Below, in pieces: positions 49,188 to 61,892 of a DNA stretch of 64,000 bases; within the stretch, counting starts at the first letter, position 1, and each line of letters starts with the position of its first letter. The notes below the pieces were generated by a model. It did no database searches and was not told the origin of the DNA. It worked only from the letters and a program-made list of their open reading frames with translations. Position numbers and translations under genes: made by a program. Origin of the DNA: Pontederia crassipes. Its lineage: Eukaryota; Streptophyta; Magnoliopsida; Commelinales; Pontederiaceae. Location of the stretch: positions 45,080,991-45,144,990 of the forward strand of contig CM060195.1 of assembly GCA_030549335.1 (NCBI GenBank), given 5' to 3'.

Positions 49188-52100
49188 TTAACCAGTGTTG
49201 CGCATGCCGGCAGCAATTCCTTTCATTGTCAGTATCAGAGTGTCTTCCAGACCAGGAGCATAATCACTAGCTGGGTTCAGCTTCACCAAATCCGCTGCTG
49301 TTGTTGCTTTTGGTGAATCGACAACCTCCTTCGAGAAAGGGTGATTGGACTGGAAGCTAGGATCCCTTATCCGCTTCAGTGTATACGCTTGACAGACATT
49401 TAGAGTGGTAATGTAGGAATCCCGCAGAGTCAATCGTTGTTTCAAGTATGGATCCCCTTCAAGAAGATCCTTGTGACCAGCAACCTAGTAAAATTTTCCA
49501 CATTCCAAGCATAGAAACAGTCAATAAATAAAAAGTGATAGCTAGTTGATAATGAATTGTCATATTAAGTTTTTCTGTATACTCGAAGTTAAGAATTGTC
49601 ATATTAAGTTTCTCTGTATATTCGAAGTTAAGTTTTGAATCAGATGAGCATATTGAAGTATGGTTTTAAGGCATTGTGGCTCTTTAAAGTTTTCTAAATC
49701 AAATCTGAAATAAAAAAAATTAAGTAATGAAATATAAGTGAACTTCACCTGAAGAAGAAGTCTTTTGGTCTCTTCGTAGTTTGCTCTTAATCGCTCCCCA
49801 AATTGCAGCAAATCATCAGAGACAAGCAATTTGTCATACAATGCTGCAATTCCTGGGTCACCCTTGGCAAAAACCATCTCAACTAAATCCAGTGTAACCC
49901 TAAAAAATGGCCATTCCTTGTACATCTCTTGTAGAACGCGGAAGTTTCTGATATCCTTTTCCATAACATGTTTGAAAGCTGCACCAGATCCTAGCCATAC
50001 AGGTAGGTGAAATCTTGTTTGTGTCCAAGCAAAAATCCACGGTATAGCACGGAGAGATTCTATCCCCCCACTGGGCTTCCTTTTCGATGGTCGACTTCCA
50101 ATATTCATTCTACCATATTCCATTTCAGGTGTGGCCTGTAAATTTGAAAACAAGGTTAGATTTTTCTTAAGACAAAACAGTAAACTGATCCAAGAAAATA
50201 AAGGAAAGAGAAAAGGAAACTAAGAGAACAGTAAGTATGCAGACCCTCAATTAATAAGATTGTACCCCGATAACATGGATCAGCTTCCTTTCAAGCTCAA
50301 TCCAGAAAGGACTAAATAAGTGAATTTCTATGTTCTAACAAGTCAAAAAGGAGGCGTCTAACTCTCAACATGAAGAAAGTGGACATCCAGTAAAGATTGC
50401 AATAATATATATTGTGGGATTCTCTTTTAGGAAATATCACATGTAATTCCATGAAGAAGAATTCAATTGCATAGCATGATAATGACAGCTTACCAGTCTG
50501 AAATATTCAACGAAACGTGGTTCTTTGAAAACAACTGAACGGTATTGCTCGGTTGCCACTACAGCCATCTCATCCATAAGATCACGCCACTCGGCCTTTG
50601 GTGAAATTGGAGGGCGCATACCATGTTCAAGAGTAGCTGCTGTAAAACGCTGGAGTGTCCTAAAGCATAAATGCTCCTCTCCAAATGATTGTTCAATTAC
50701 CTCACCTTGAACCGTGACACGAAGAGATCCATTGATAGTGTCTGGTGGCTGAGATAGTATAGCAAGATGTGTAGGACCACCACCTCTTCCAACAGTCCCA
50801 CCACGACCATGGAACATTGTCAGTTTAACACCATATTGCTTAGCAACTTTCACAAGCTCCTCCTGAGCTTTGTATAACTGCCATGCTGCAGAAAGACGAC
50901 CTGCATCCTTACCCGAGTCTGAATAGCCAATCATGACCTCCTGCTTTCCATTTATCCTGTCTCTGTACCAATCAATAGAGAATAGTCTGGCTACAGCAGC
51001 AGGAGCTGCCTCCAAATCAGCAAGCTTTTCAAATAGTGGCACAACCCGTAATGGTTTCCTAACACGGCACTCCCGCTGCAAAAGCTCCACAGCAAGGACG
51101 TCTGACGGAGCAGTCGCCATGGAAATGATATAGGCCCCAAAATTATCTGCAGGAAGTTCTGCCAAGACATGGAATGTTTCCAGAACTTCAGCAATTTCTT
51201 CTGTTTTTGGAAGGTCCGGACCAAATAGAGGCCGCTTGCCTCTAAGTTCTGATAATAACCACTCTTGGCGTTTTTCCTCAGGCCAATCGCGGTATGATCC
51301 AATTCCAAGATGATTTGTAATAGCATCAATTACATCTGTGTGCCTATCAGATTCTTGTCTAATATCAAGTCGCACAAGCGAAAGGCCAAATGTCGATACT
51401 TGTCGCAAGAAGTCAAGAAGGCTACCATCAGCAATAGGTCTATCACCACATGAACAAAGTGATCTGTAGCAGAGTTCAAGAGGTTCCAAAAGCTGAAAAG
51501 GATGACAGCAATCAGCATAAAAATCAAGGAAGAAAGTAGTTAAACTACTCACATAAATCAGTGGATAGATACAGAAAACAAGAAAGCTGACAGTTTTACA
51601 GCGAAATCAAATCTGATTCCTCGTGAAAGTTAGTGGTAGATTTCTCTATCATAATTAAGTACCACATTTCTTCCTAGGTTATTTTAAACAACTTCAGGGA
51701 AGAAAGTTTAATTGCAATTAATAATCTGTTGCATAATTAATTGTTTTGCATACTGTAATTATCTAATCCTAATTTTTCGAAATCAAAACTCTTAACATGG
51801 TGAAGTACCTGCTCAACATTTGTAAAAGTGGTTTCCTCAGGAAAATCAGAAAATCCATTAGATAACAGTTGCCGTGAACGTTCCCGTGTATTATATAGCC
51901 TATCCCTCACATCACCAAGTATAACGCGATATGGTTCATTAAGAGGAATATGTTTCCAGAATTCTGCATAAAAAATTTATTCAGAATGATTTCAAGCATG
52001 GAACAAAAGTATTTAGAAGTAGGAGTATAAACTATACAGCATTAAAAAATTATCATTATCAATCACAAGAAGAAGAATTGAAAAGAAAATAACAAACCAT

Positions 52101-55100
52101 TGAAATGGAATCAATACATTTTAAGTTATTTCAACAGCATATCCATGTAGCGCAGATATTTTAGAAGAAACATGTATCTGGTACAGTAAAATATATATGC
52201 CAACAATTGAAGAGTACACAGTTTCCCTTGGTAATTTGGTCTTGAAAGTTAAGTTTTTAAATAGTCAATAAAATACAGGGAACAACCAAGTGAGAGGTTT
52301 AGATAACAAGAGAGCAAAATGGTGCTTGCATAATAAAATAGTATGAGTGGATCGATGGAAACAGAAAATTGAACAACATGGTAATACAAAATCTTCAGAG
52401 AGAATTATTACTTAAACAATATGGTAAATATAAACAAAACACTTTGTGCACCTCAAAGTAGAATGCATTCTGGACTTTGTATTCAGGATGATAAGATGGA
52501 TAAAGGGATATGAAGGACCATAACACAATGCAATTTGATACAAGAACTAAAGCCAGAAAATAATATTTTTAACTTAAATAAGCAAAAGCTTCATCATAAA
52601 GTCCTACAAATCCAACATGTACAGAAGAAGTTAATTAGGAAGATCCTAGTCATAAAATACATTAAGAAAATATTTACCTCTGTGGACCAATGAGAGTATA
52701 AAATATAAATGGACCAATGATAATTAGTAAATAAAAACTGGTAGAAATTCAGCTAAATACCCAACATTGAATTTAAGTTTGTTAAGAAACGGCGAAGGTC
52801 AAACTAGAGGTAAACAACTTGAAATACTTGACAATAAGCATCATAAGCTTCTAAATTGACTTTTAATATGTAGAAACTTCTGTATATGCATAAAAACTTG
52901 ATATCTAAATGTTTATGTCTCAGAAAAGAGATGTTAAATAACAAACAAAGAATACCTTCTCCTATGTGAAAATCTAAGCAAGGGTAAGAACATGAACATA
53001 AGTTGGTTTGGTGGTATCATATCCCCTGATTTAATGTAGTATTGATTATCAGTACCTATATAATGTTTTGCGTCTTTCTTAGTGGACTGGTGCAGTTCAT
53101 TTGCTCGGCCTCGAAGTTCATCACTGCAGCGCCACATAGAGAGCTAATAAAGCAACAACAAAACAGTGTGAGCAACAAAGGAAGTCCATCATCAGTATAA
53201 ACCTTGGATTAAGAAACAATGCTAGAAGGAAGATTAGAATTGGGAAATGTAAAATGTTACATGTTACATTACCTCAAACATTAAATCTTCTATCTGGGAG
53301 TAATACAAGGTTGCAGCCATCATTCGTGCCAGCAAACATACATCTCTTGTGACCTCTGGGGTAACTCTAGGGTTTCCTGAGAGAAATATAAAATAAACAG
53401 TTCTCTGTGAGTGATGACATCAAGATTGTGAATCTGATTAACGATAATGGATGGACAAGCATTATTCAAAAGGTGTAGAATAATATATGTGCAATCTTCT
53501 AAAGTCGTGTAGAATAATTATCATAGTGTTCATGCTAATTTGAGAACCTATTGAATCATGTCAATTGAGTAAGTGTTTCCATTACTTTGAAAAATATCAT
53601 ATTTCTTACAGATTCAGGGTATCTTTCATACCTGATGAAAAAAATAAACAAATTTATCAATTTGAAGAACTTTCTATCATTGTACATGTACACATGCAAA
53701 CTTCAAGAGATATCACAATCTAGAATTACATAGATGAATAAGAAGACGATACTCTACCATCACGATCCCCACCCATCCAGGAAGAAAACTGTATCAGGGG
53801 AGCATTATGAGGAACACGCTCATTAATGCCAATGTTCTTAAGAGCTGTATCAACACGACGCAAAAATTTGGGCACACCCTTCCAAATTGTTTCATGGAAG
53901 TAACTCATTCCTGCCCTCATTTCATCTTGTGGTGTTGGAGGAGTTCTTCGGATCTCATCAGTTCTGAATGCCGCCTGAATCTGTAAATGCAAAAGGAGAA
54001 GAATATATACAAATCGAAATTTAACAGGATAAATCACGAGGACCATCGACAGTATGGTAAATATGTATCCGAAGAGTGGTTTTATCATCAAAATTTCCCC
54101 AATGCTTCTTATGGAAAATTTTGATGATAAAACCACACAGAATATGGGGATAGTTTAGTTACCTCTCTCTGAAGAGCATCATCAAGTTCATGCTTTTCAT
54201 CAGGAGTAATGTCCTTAGCATGAAGCTGGGACAAACAATTCCTTATCCTGAAACAAAATTCCATGTGCATACATATATAAGAAAATGACCCTAATTCACA
54301 AAACCATGCATGAATCCAGTACGCAGGACTAGAATTTTTTTGGAAAATCTATTTTGTCTCCACATATCTTATGAATGAAATGAACATATTAACTAATCCA
54401 ATTTTTATCCTAAAGGTTGGCAGATAACCTGGCATGTTTCTGAAGAAGTGATCTCCTGACAGATTGAGTTGGATGAGCAGTCAAAACCAGATCCACGGTC
54501 TGGTTCTTAAGAGCATCAAATATCTCCTCGGGTGATTTCTTCAGCTCCTGAACGAGCCTTTTAAATGTCTCTTCAATGTCTGACTCCGTGGTTGCATTAT
54601 TCTCATCGACAAAGTCTCCCTTCTTAAGCTTGTTCCTCCTTCGGTAAGCAATCTGGACTTCCTCGGCCAAATTGGCCAAGTTAAGCATATGCGAGAAGGA
54701 ACTGGTGACAACAATGGCATCCCCAGGATCCAAACTTGTCAGAACATTCCCCAGCTCCTCCAGCTTACCAAGGTCATGCTTTTGTTCATATTCTGCTGAA
54801 AGCTCGTGGCATTCTTGAACCTATCACCATCAATGCAATCAAAATCAGAATTTTCATTTGATACAATTTAATATGCATGGCTGAAATTCATATAGGAAAG
54901 CTCTTCAAAATCAACAAAAATGTCTTCCTTCCGCATAATAAGATGGAAGAATTCATGCACATCCAACTAGAAAGAAACAGGAAGAACTAGGACTCGTACA
55001 GATAGGAAGACCGAAACAGGTAACAACAAAGAATACGGAAGAAAGAAATGAGATAACCAATACATCAGAAATATTTTGTCCTCCCTGTCCACAGCGATCC

Positions 55101-55419
55101 AAAAAAATAAAAATAAAAAAATAAAAAACATCAGTTTTAAGAGTAAACCCTGTTGCTCAATAAGATCTAATCTCTACCAAGTGCGACAAGTATTATATCT
55201 ATAAATACAAAACGCAAAGAGAGAATAAAAAAGGATGAGATTTTTAGATACCGTTTCCCTGATATTTTCTCCATGCAAGTTCTGGAGGATCTCGAGGAAG
55301 CAATCCAACAGGTGGGCGTCGTATTCCACGAGCTTATCGTCCTCCGACACCTTCGCGGGCGCCAAAAGTCTCAACTGGGCGTCGATCGACGCATGCCTCT
55401 CCACCCCGTTCCGCGACAT
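49188..55419 (-). CDS. PPC: Phosphoenolpyruvate carboxylase, plant type, 10 exons, 965 aa
   Basis: Cytosolic enzyme converting PEP and bicarbonate to oxaloacetate and phosphate (anaplerotic, or primary fixation in C4/CAM). Coding exons: 55252-55419, 54429-54820, 54163-54247, 53758-53980, 53273-53376, 53056-53143, 51809-51963, 50494-51492, 49749-50135, 49188-49484; 2898 nt, all GT/AG, phases consistent. The ten-exon layout and 965 residues are typical. N-terminal regulatory phosphorylation motif [11 protein letters not shown] has Ser11. Catalytic motifs: LVLTAHPTQ with His172, [11 protein letters not shown] near residue 600, [14 protein letters not shown] near 640. C-terminus GMRNTG. Residue 774 is Ala ([10 protein letters not shown]) and 884 is Arg ([10 protein letters not shown]), the states reported for C3 rather than C4 enzymes. 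Frame intact. Confidence 0.97.
54076..54136. repeat. Near-perfect hairpin in PEPC intron 3
   Basis: GTGGTTTTATCATCAAAATT (from 54076) and AATTTTGATGATAAAACCAC (ending 54136) are inverted copies, about 23 of 24 bases paired, with a loop of about 14 bases. It lies between exon 4 (ends 53980) and exon 3 (starts 54163). Confidence 0.85.
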
Positions 55420-55706
55420 CTCTTCCCCCCCTTCGCCAAGTTCCCACCTTTCCGCCTCTCAAAGGCTCCGCCGCTCCGCAACCCCCTGAACGCTGCAGGA
55501 TGCCAACAAAAAGAATCCAACTTTCTACGGCTTTCCACCGATTAATGCGAGGAGAAGAGCCCCTAAGATCCCTTCACCTCCAAAGACCTCGACTGGTTGG
55601 TTTCCTACTGGTGGTCTCCAACGCCAAGAAGGCACTCAGAGATCCAAAACGGGGAGCGCAAGGAGGGAAGGGGAGAAGGGTGTGGGGATTGGTGCACAAC
55701 AGAAGG

Positions 55707-55715
55707 CCTTTTATA
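55707..55715 (-). promoter_or_regulatory. Probable TATA box of PEPC
   Basis: TATAAAAGG on the minus strand, 288 bases before the ATG at 55419. It predicts a leader of about 260 bases that is CT-rich and GC-rich, with no AG acceptor evident near the ATG. Confidence 0.6.
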
Positions 55716-57544
55716 CATGAATCATAGATTTGACCTTCTAGGCTTCCACATGTAAAAGCGTACGGTTTTTATTTTCACTTTTACTAACATGATTTTTATT
55801 CATTTCTGAATTTTGAAAATTCACAACAAGATATTTTATGTATATATACAATAACAAATATATATATATATATAGTATACGCAACAAGTTGTCAAATATA
55901 GCAAATGAAATAAGTCAAATATTTCACAAAATATATCACATAAACTGCGTTGGAGCACTAATCATGCATCAGTGTGGCCCAACATTGGTACGTAGCATTT
56001 TACATAAATTATTATCATTTCATTTAACTTTAATAACAATGATGAGTTCATCACATTTTTTCCCACATTAATTAGAGTATATTAATGGGAAGAAAAGTTC
56101 TTTTCTAACTTGGATTCCGTGTAGTGTCCATCCTGTTTTATCCCTGCCAAAATCTTTAATCATTATTGCTGATGATATTACTGTCATTATTATTTCTTAC
56201 TAGAAATGTCATTTTTTCCACTTCGACGGGTGCAAAGAATTGCATGCCAAAATTAGTTGTGCCATTATATTTATTTTAGCCAAACATGATTTTTAAAGTC
56301 ATATAAGAAAATGACAAGTATATTTATTAGTTCTCAAAATTAATGTTTAGAAGAAAAAAAATGTAACGATGAAAATTTTTATTATAAATTTTTTTTGACT
56401 TTATGAACTTGATTGTTACAACATGTTTGGCTGAAATTTCAATGGTAAGTCTAAAAGTACGCTCATGCTATTTGCAAATGCTACCGAATCTAATTAATGA
56501 AAAATCAACTCGTAACTGGAAAAAAAACAACAAAAAGAGTTTCTTAATTTCTGTAAAGACAACTTGCATCATATTTAAGTTCGATTAAGGATGTTAAAAT
56601 AAGAGAAGAAAAGATCCAATTTGTGCAAGAACAACAAAACAAAAAAAAAAATAGATTGACAATTTCTATCCAAATTCTAAGGTGACGGTGACACCGAATT
56701 CGTTGTCGATTCACCTCATATACGACGCAAACAATTTAAAAAAAAAAAGGAACATGGCCGATGAAAGAGTGGAAAAAAAGGGTACGCTGTTGGTACAACA
56801 ATTTTTATTTTCTTATCATGATCTATATATTTTTTTACGCACATCAATATTTTAAATGTACTAAAATAGTTTTTTTACGTATATTAATACCTCTCGTAAA
56901 GCACCTCAATCAACATTGTGTTCTATAATTTAAATATTTTGTCGTTTCTTTTTTGTCTAACAACTTCAGAGGAGGATCCTGACAAACTGAGAATTAGGTC
57001 GAACTTTGTTTCGTTTCTCTTTTTTTTTTTTTTTTTTTGATCCATAGGGATATGTTTAACTTTGCTCACTAATGGTAGGATTAAAAAATTATTACATATT
57101 TATAATATTATTATTTAATCATTTTGGTAATTGATTACGTTCAAAGTTTCAGGTTAATGTAGGATTGGACAACCCAACTTTTCTATACAAAAGCGGGCAA
57201 AAGAGGCTTTATGCCCCACATTAATGTTCACATTAATTAGCACTATAATCAGCACCCGTATTAATTAGAACATTAATTATATATATTAACTACCTTATAT
57301 AGTTATTTAATGGATATTAGTTGGACTCTCAATTAATTTCAAGCATGCATAGAATGAATCGTTAATAAGATGGAATTGCCAAAAAAAACTAATAAATAGG
57401 CTTTGACTCATTTACGGATGCTTTAATTAGCCTCTTTTCGTTTATAAATAATTGTCCTGACTTTTATCTAATATGGTTTTTTTTTAAATTATCATGCAAT
57501 AATTGTCCTATTATTCTTACAAACAGTATTATTATATATTGTTG
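55716..57544. other. PEPC upstream region and AT-rich spacer
   Basis: The first kilobase is the PEPC promoter side, including a (TA)n run near 55859-55873. A T18 homopolymer lies near 57022. No gene or further element recognised. Confidence 0.5.
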
Positions 57545-58060
57545 AGTGTAACTAAGGGTGAAAATGGTGCGGGTCGGGTGGATTTTTTCGTTAAAAAAGA
57601 TCATCCTATATATTTTGATTGGGTTTTTAAAATTAAAAAAATCTTATCAATTTTTTCGGGTGATTTTTTCGGGATCTTTATTTTATACATTTTATATTTA
57701 TATAAAAATTATTAATGATATGAAGGGATATTTTGTTTCATAAATTAATAACATTCACATGTTATATATTGTAATAGTGCTATTTATGGCTTATATTAAT
57801 TTCCTTTACATGTTATAGGGTAAATAATATGTTTAGTGAGTAATTTATATATATTATAAATATTTAGAATATAATATTAATATATATTTTATAAAATTTT
57901 AATTACGTAGGTCTCCATCGGGCTTCTCGGGTGGTTTATTTAATTTTAAAAATCACCTAAATTTTTTTTAATCGAAAAAACCTAAAAATTTCGTGTCGGG
58001 TCGGATCAGTTTTTTAGGTTTTCGGATTTTCGATTTTTTGCTTACACCCCTAAGTGTAAC
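57545..58060 (+). mobile_element. hAT-type MITE, 500 bp, with perfect 8-bp target duplications, copy 2
   Basis: Element 57553-58052 with ends TAAGGGTGAAAA...CTTACACCCCTA. AGTGTAAC occurs exactly on both sides (57545-57552 and 58053-58060). The body is non-coding and related to 27992-28478. 8-bp duplications and TAGGGGTG-like ends indicate the hAT superfamily. Confidence 0.92.
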
Positions 58061-60815
58061 ATGTAATGAATGGTTAATATTAGTGACGATATAATATTAA
58101 TTAAGAGTGAAAAATTGTTCAGTCAGGGATTTTTCGGCTAAAAATATTAACTTTTAAATTTTAGGTGATTTTTTAAAATTCCGAAGATAAACAAAAATAA
58201 CGCAGGTGGTTTCCATTTTTTTAATTGATGTCCAATTTAAGATATACTATTTAGAAATATATAAAAATATAAACTAATTATATAAAATGTTTAAAATGTT
58301 ACTATTAAAATTTCAAATTGAATTTTTGGATGTAATTTCATCATAGTAACACACTATCATATCACAATTCAACATATTGTAATTAATAATTTTATGTTTC
58401 AGCCTAATTTTATAATACACATATTCAACTAAACGCAGTCAATAATAATATTCAAATTTAATGAGAGCTTAAGCGAAAAAAATACAAAATATAATTAAAA
58501 TGAAAGTAATATCCTAATTTTATTTGGTATTATGAGATTTTCTTATACTTTGTATTATAACAAAATTCATTTGGTATTCACCGAAAAAAAAATCATAAGG
58601 TAACCGAAAATAAAAAATCATATTGCTCGTCGGCATAATATTTCGTCCGTGAAATCACACTCTTATTTACCGGGGCGACAAGCATGACATTTGCTATAAT
58701 CCTGAGTCGCATACTGTTCAAATATTTTGATAAACCGCGGTTGCATGCACGAAGATGGACATTGTATTTTTATCTAAAATACATATTTTATTATATTTTA
58801 TTATAGTAAGATTTTGATTCGATATGTTAAATTTGATGTGCTAATTAATTTTCTTAAAAATTTAAGTCGTTAGGAAGAATAACATTATTAATTTTATATT
58901 CTTAACACGATACATAGACGGCATTGAAAGTTAGGAGAGCGAAATATAAAGAATGCAAAGAAAAAAAAAGATATGTATATATGCATATATGCATATATAA
59001 TTATTTTAAAATATAATAAAATTTAAAACAAATATTCTAAAAAATGTACATTATAAAATAACTTAGAATTATAAATTTTATCTATTTTAATAAAATATAT
59101 ATTTTTATTACTCACCATGTATTTTTTTGTCATGTTCATCTTGCAAGTTGAATTTTATGATAAAATAATATAATTATATTTAACATAATATATATATATC
59201 GAATAATTGACTTCAAAAAGTTAGATGAAAATATATGCAACTAATTTTTAAAATACTTAATCAAGTAGTTTGATTTGTTATGGAAATGAATCAAACTTAT
59301 TGGTTATATTTTCTATAAATGCACATATTACATTATAAATGTTTTCATATATACTTATAAATACAATAATATAGTATATTTATGTATATTTCATAAAAAT
59401 AGAAGGGCTTATTAATATATATTTTTAGGAAAAATATATGATATATCGTTATATATAGTATACTTAAAAAAATTAGGAGGAGCCAACCATAATTTTTTTT
59501 ATAAAAACATATATAATATATCATTATATATATAATATAATAAAAAATTTGGAGGGGGGCAAGGCCCCGTAACTCCTAGATAGCTCTGTCCCTGGTTCGA
59601 TATATCAGCATTCATGAAGATGAAAAAAAAATTCTTAATTATTATTTATCACGCATCAAATCTTGTTTTTTTTGGAATCGAAAATACATCCACTTCGAGA
59701 AAAAAAAAACTATATAAGCTACTAGGAAGAAACATGAAATTCATTTATGCTTCATAAAAAAAATTCAAAAGGAAATAAATTACGAGAAAGGAATATTTTA
59801 TTGTGATTGGTTTAGCGTAGAATTTAAATTACTTATCTTTATCAAGAAGACGAAGTTGATAAATTTTTTAATCACAAAATTAATCTATCCACATCTTTAT
59901 ATCCCAATAAATTGTGTTACATTTTTATTTTCATAACTAAACGAAAGTGATTAATTAAGCCAACTATTCTGAAATTTATTTTTTTCTCGAAATATAAGAA
60001 AGTTAAGATTTGCTAATTAGTGTAGGACTGCACAACGAAATATTTGCAGAGTTTGAGACCAATCAAAAGCTCACATGCTGCGGCATGTGAACTAATTAAT
60101 TTTTTTTTCGGCGTAGATGTGAACTAATTAATTTGCACTGCATGAGAAAGCTGGAAGCATAATTGAATGGTAAATTCACATGTCATGCACGTGAATTTGT
60201 TAATTTAGTGGTCGGTACAAAGTTTTGCGTGGGCAGTGTCATTAAGCACGTATCCATGTGCCATGCATGTAATCAGCAATTTAAGTATTATTATTAGCAC
60301 CCCTCTTATTTAGTTTAGCTGTCAAATAAAAATAAAAATAAGATAGTGGAATGATAATTTACTTTATTCATCAACATCATTTTTTGATAGTAAAACAAAC
60401 CTACTATTTGCTTACTTAAATGTTGTTTGGAAAAAAAAAGTTATAAATTAAACAAATTGCAAGTGACATGGCATATGCAGCTTTCGGATGAAATATTTAT
60501 TCAACCGGTTGCTGAATACGCAACAATGTCATGTCTCTTATGCTTTTATAGTTTACACACACACATATATATATATACACACATATATATAGTGTTAAGG
60601 TCACATTACGCATGGTTAATGACACTCCAGTGACAAGTGCTCATTGGCTATGGGTGCACTTTATTAGCGACATGAATTAATGTGACTACTTTATAGGTGC
60701 AATGTATAATTAATCGAGCTATATATTTCTTTTCTTCTACTATAAACTATAATCCTTCACCAATGAGAAAGAACCGCTTTGATATAAAAAGATTAAGACT
60801 GTATAATCTCAATGA
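58061..60815. other. AT-rich intergenic region
   Basis: No gene seen. 58105-58210 (GTGAAAAATTGTTCAGTCAG, TAGGTGATTTTTTAAAATTC) looks like a decayed fragment of the neighbouring MITE family. Dinucleotide CA/TA runs lie near 60556-60590. Confidence 0.5.
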
Positions 60816-60976
60816 TTGGTATAGGAAAAAATTACACTAAATAACCTTCGGCTTTAAATTTGTTGCACGGAATGCCCTCCCGATCAGAAATATTCGATTT
60901 CCCGGTCGGTCACGATGCTTTCTCTCTGCCACGCAGAAGAGCATTCGATGTGGCACCGCCACATCAGTAAATTAAT

Positions 60977-60985
60977 AAATTAATA

Positions 60986-61072
<87 letters not shown>
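60977..61072. repeat. (AAT)n followed by (ATT)n compound microsatellite
   Basis: AATAAT repeats change to ATTATT repeats near 61045, so the tract is self-complementary and can fold back. It lies inside the left arm side of the Mutator-like element. Confidence 0.9.
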
Positions 61073-61075
<3 letters not shown>

Positions 61076-61235
61076 AAAAAGGAGGCCGACGAATGAAGGA
61101 GCCCTTATGAAAGGGTCTCATTCTTAGGTGCTCATTTTGTCTGGGCTTTCAATTTAATATTTCTATTCAACGACCGCGGTTATTGGCAAGAATTTCTATT
61201 TAATAGAGAAATATATTTGATTATACATCTTTTTA

Positions 61236-61310
61236 TATATAAATTGTCTGCTCTTTCCAAGTTTGATTTCTATGGTATGTATGGCTGTGCTTAAGGGCAT
61301 ATCGGTTGAA
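61236..61310 (-). pseudogene. Fragment similar to plastid rpl2
   Basis: The minus strand translates to [19 protein letters not shown], closely matching the rpl2 segment DMPLGTAIHNIEITLGK as I recall it, then diverges. DNA upstream on the minus strand (61311-61500) is open in one frame (HELFSRFGFLYIYSRC) and also has an organelle-like look, but I could not identify it. Too short to be functional; most likely a plastid-derived insertion within the Mutator-like element. Confidence 0.5.
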
Positions 61311-61892
61311 GTAGATTCTTCTTTTTTATCAATAAAAACTCCTTTTCAAACTGTACAAGCTTCTTCCAAAGCATACGACTTTCTAAATGTATATGATGAT
61401 ATCTGGATAGATGGATCTTATATGAATCGTATGATGAAGTACAACGTGAGTAGATATATAGGAATCCAAATCTACTGAATAACTCATGCTCTTTGCTCAC
61501 CGCCCTCTTCTCCCTCCGACATCTTGACAAAATGCTTTTTTAATATTTTATTATATTATTATTAATTTGCTAGCGTGGCAGTACCACGTCGAATGTTCTT
61601 CTGCGTGATGGAGAGAGAGCATCACCACGTCAGCAGACCGATCGGAAAACCAGATATTCTCGATCGGGAGGGCATTTCGTGCAATAAATTCGAAGATAGA
61701 GGGCATTCGTGTTACAAAGTGAAGTTGACGGGCATCGCTGAGTAAACGCCAAAGTTGGGGGGATTTTATGTAATTTTTCCTTAGTATAGAGAGGAAATAG
61801 AATATACTTAATGATTATAACCTATAGAATATATTAAATATACATGAGTTTGATGGATTTTTCTTTTTGTTGTGTGTGAAACAATTCATGAG

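Larger units (their letters stand above)
60816..61789. mobile_element. Mutator-like non-autonomous element (956 bp) carrying foreign sequence
   Basis: Left end GAAAAAATTACACTAAATAA (60825) and right end TTTTATGTAATTTTTCC (61780) begin long imperfect inverted arms: GATCAGAAATATTCGATTTC against GATATTCTCGATCGGGAGGG, and CGCAGAAGAGCATTCGA against TCGAATGTTCTTCTGCG. Flanking 9-bp repeats TTGGTATAG (60816-60824) and TTAGTATAG (61781-61789) differ at one base, fitting Mutator. The interior holds an (AAT)n(ATT)n tract and an rpl2-like fragment. Confidence 0.75.

Noticed and set aside
61263..61478. 71-codon plus-strand frame
   Set aside because: Opposite strand to the rpl2-like fragment; product unrecognised and AT-driven.
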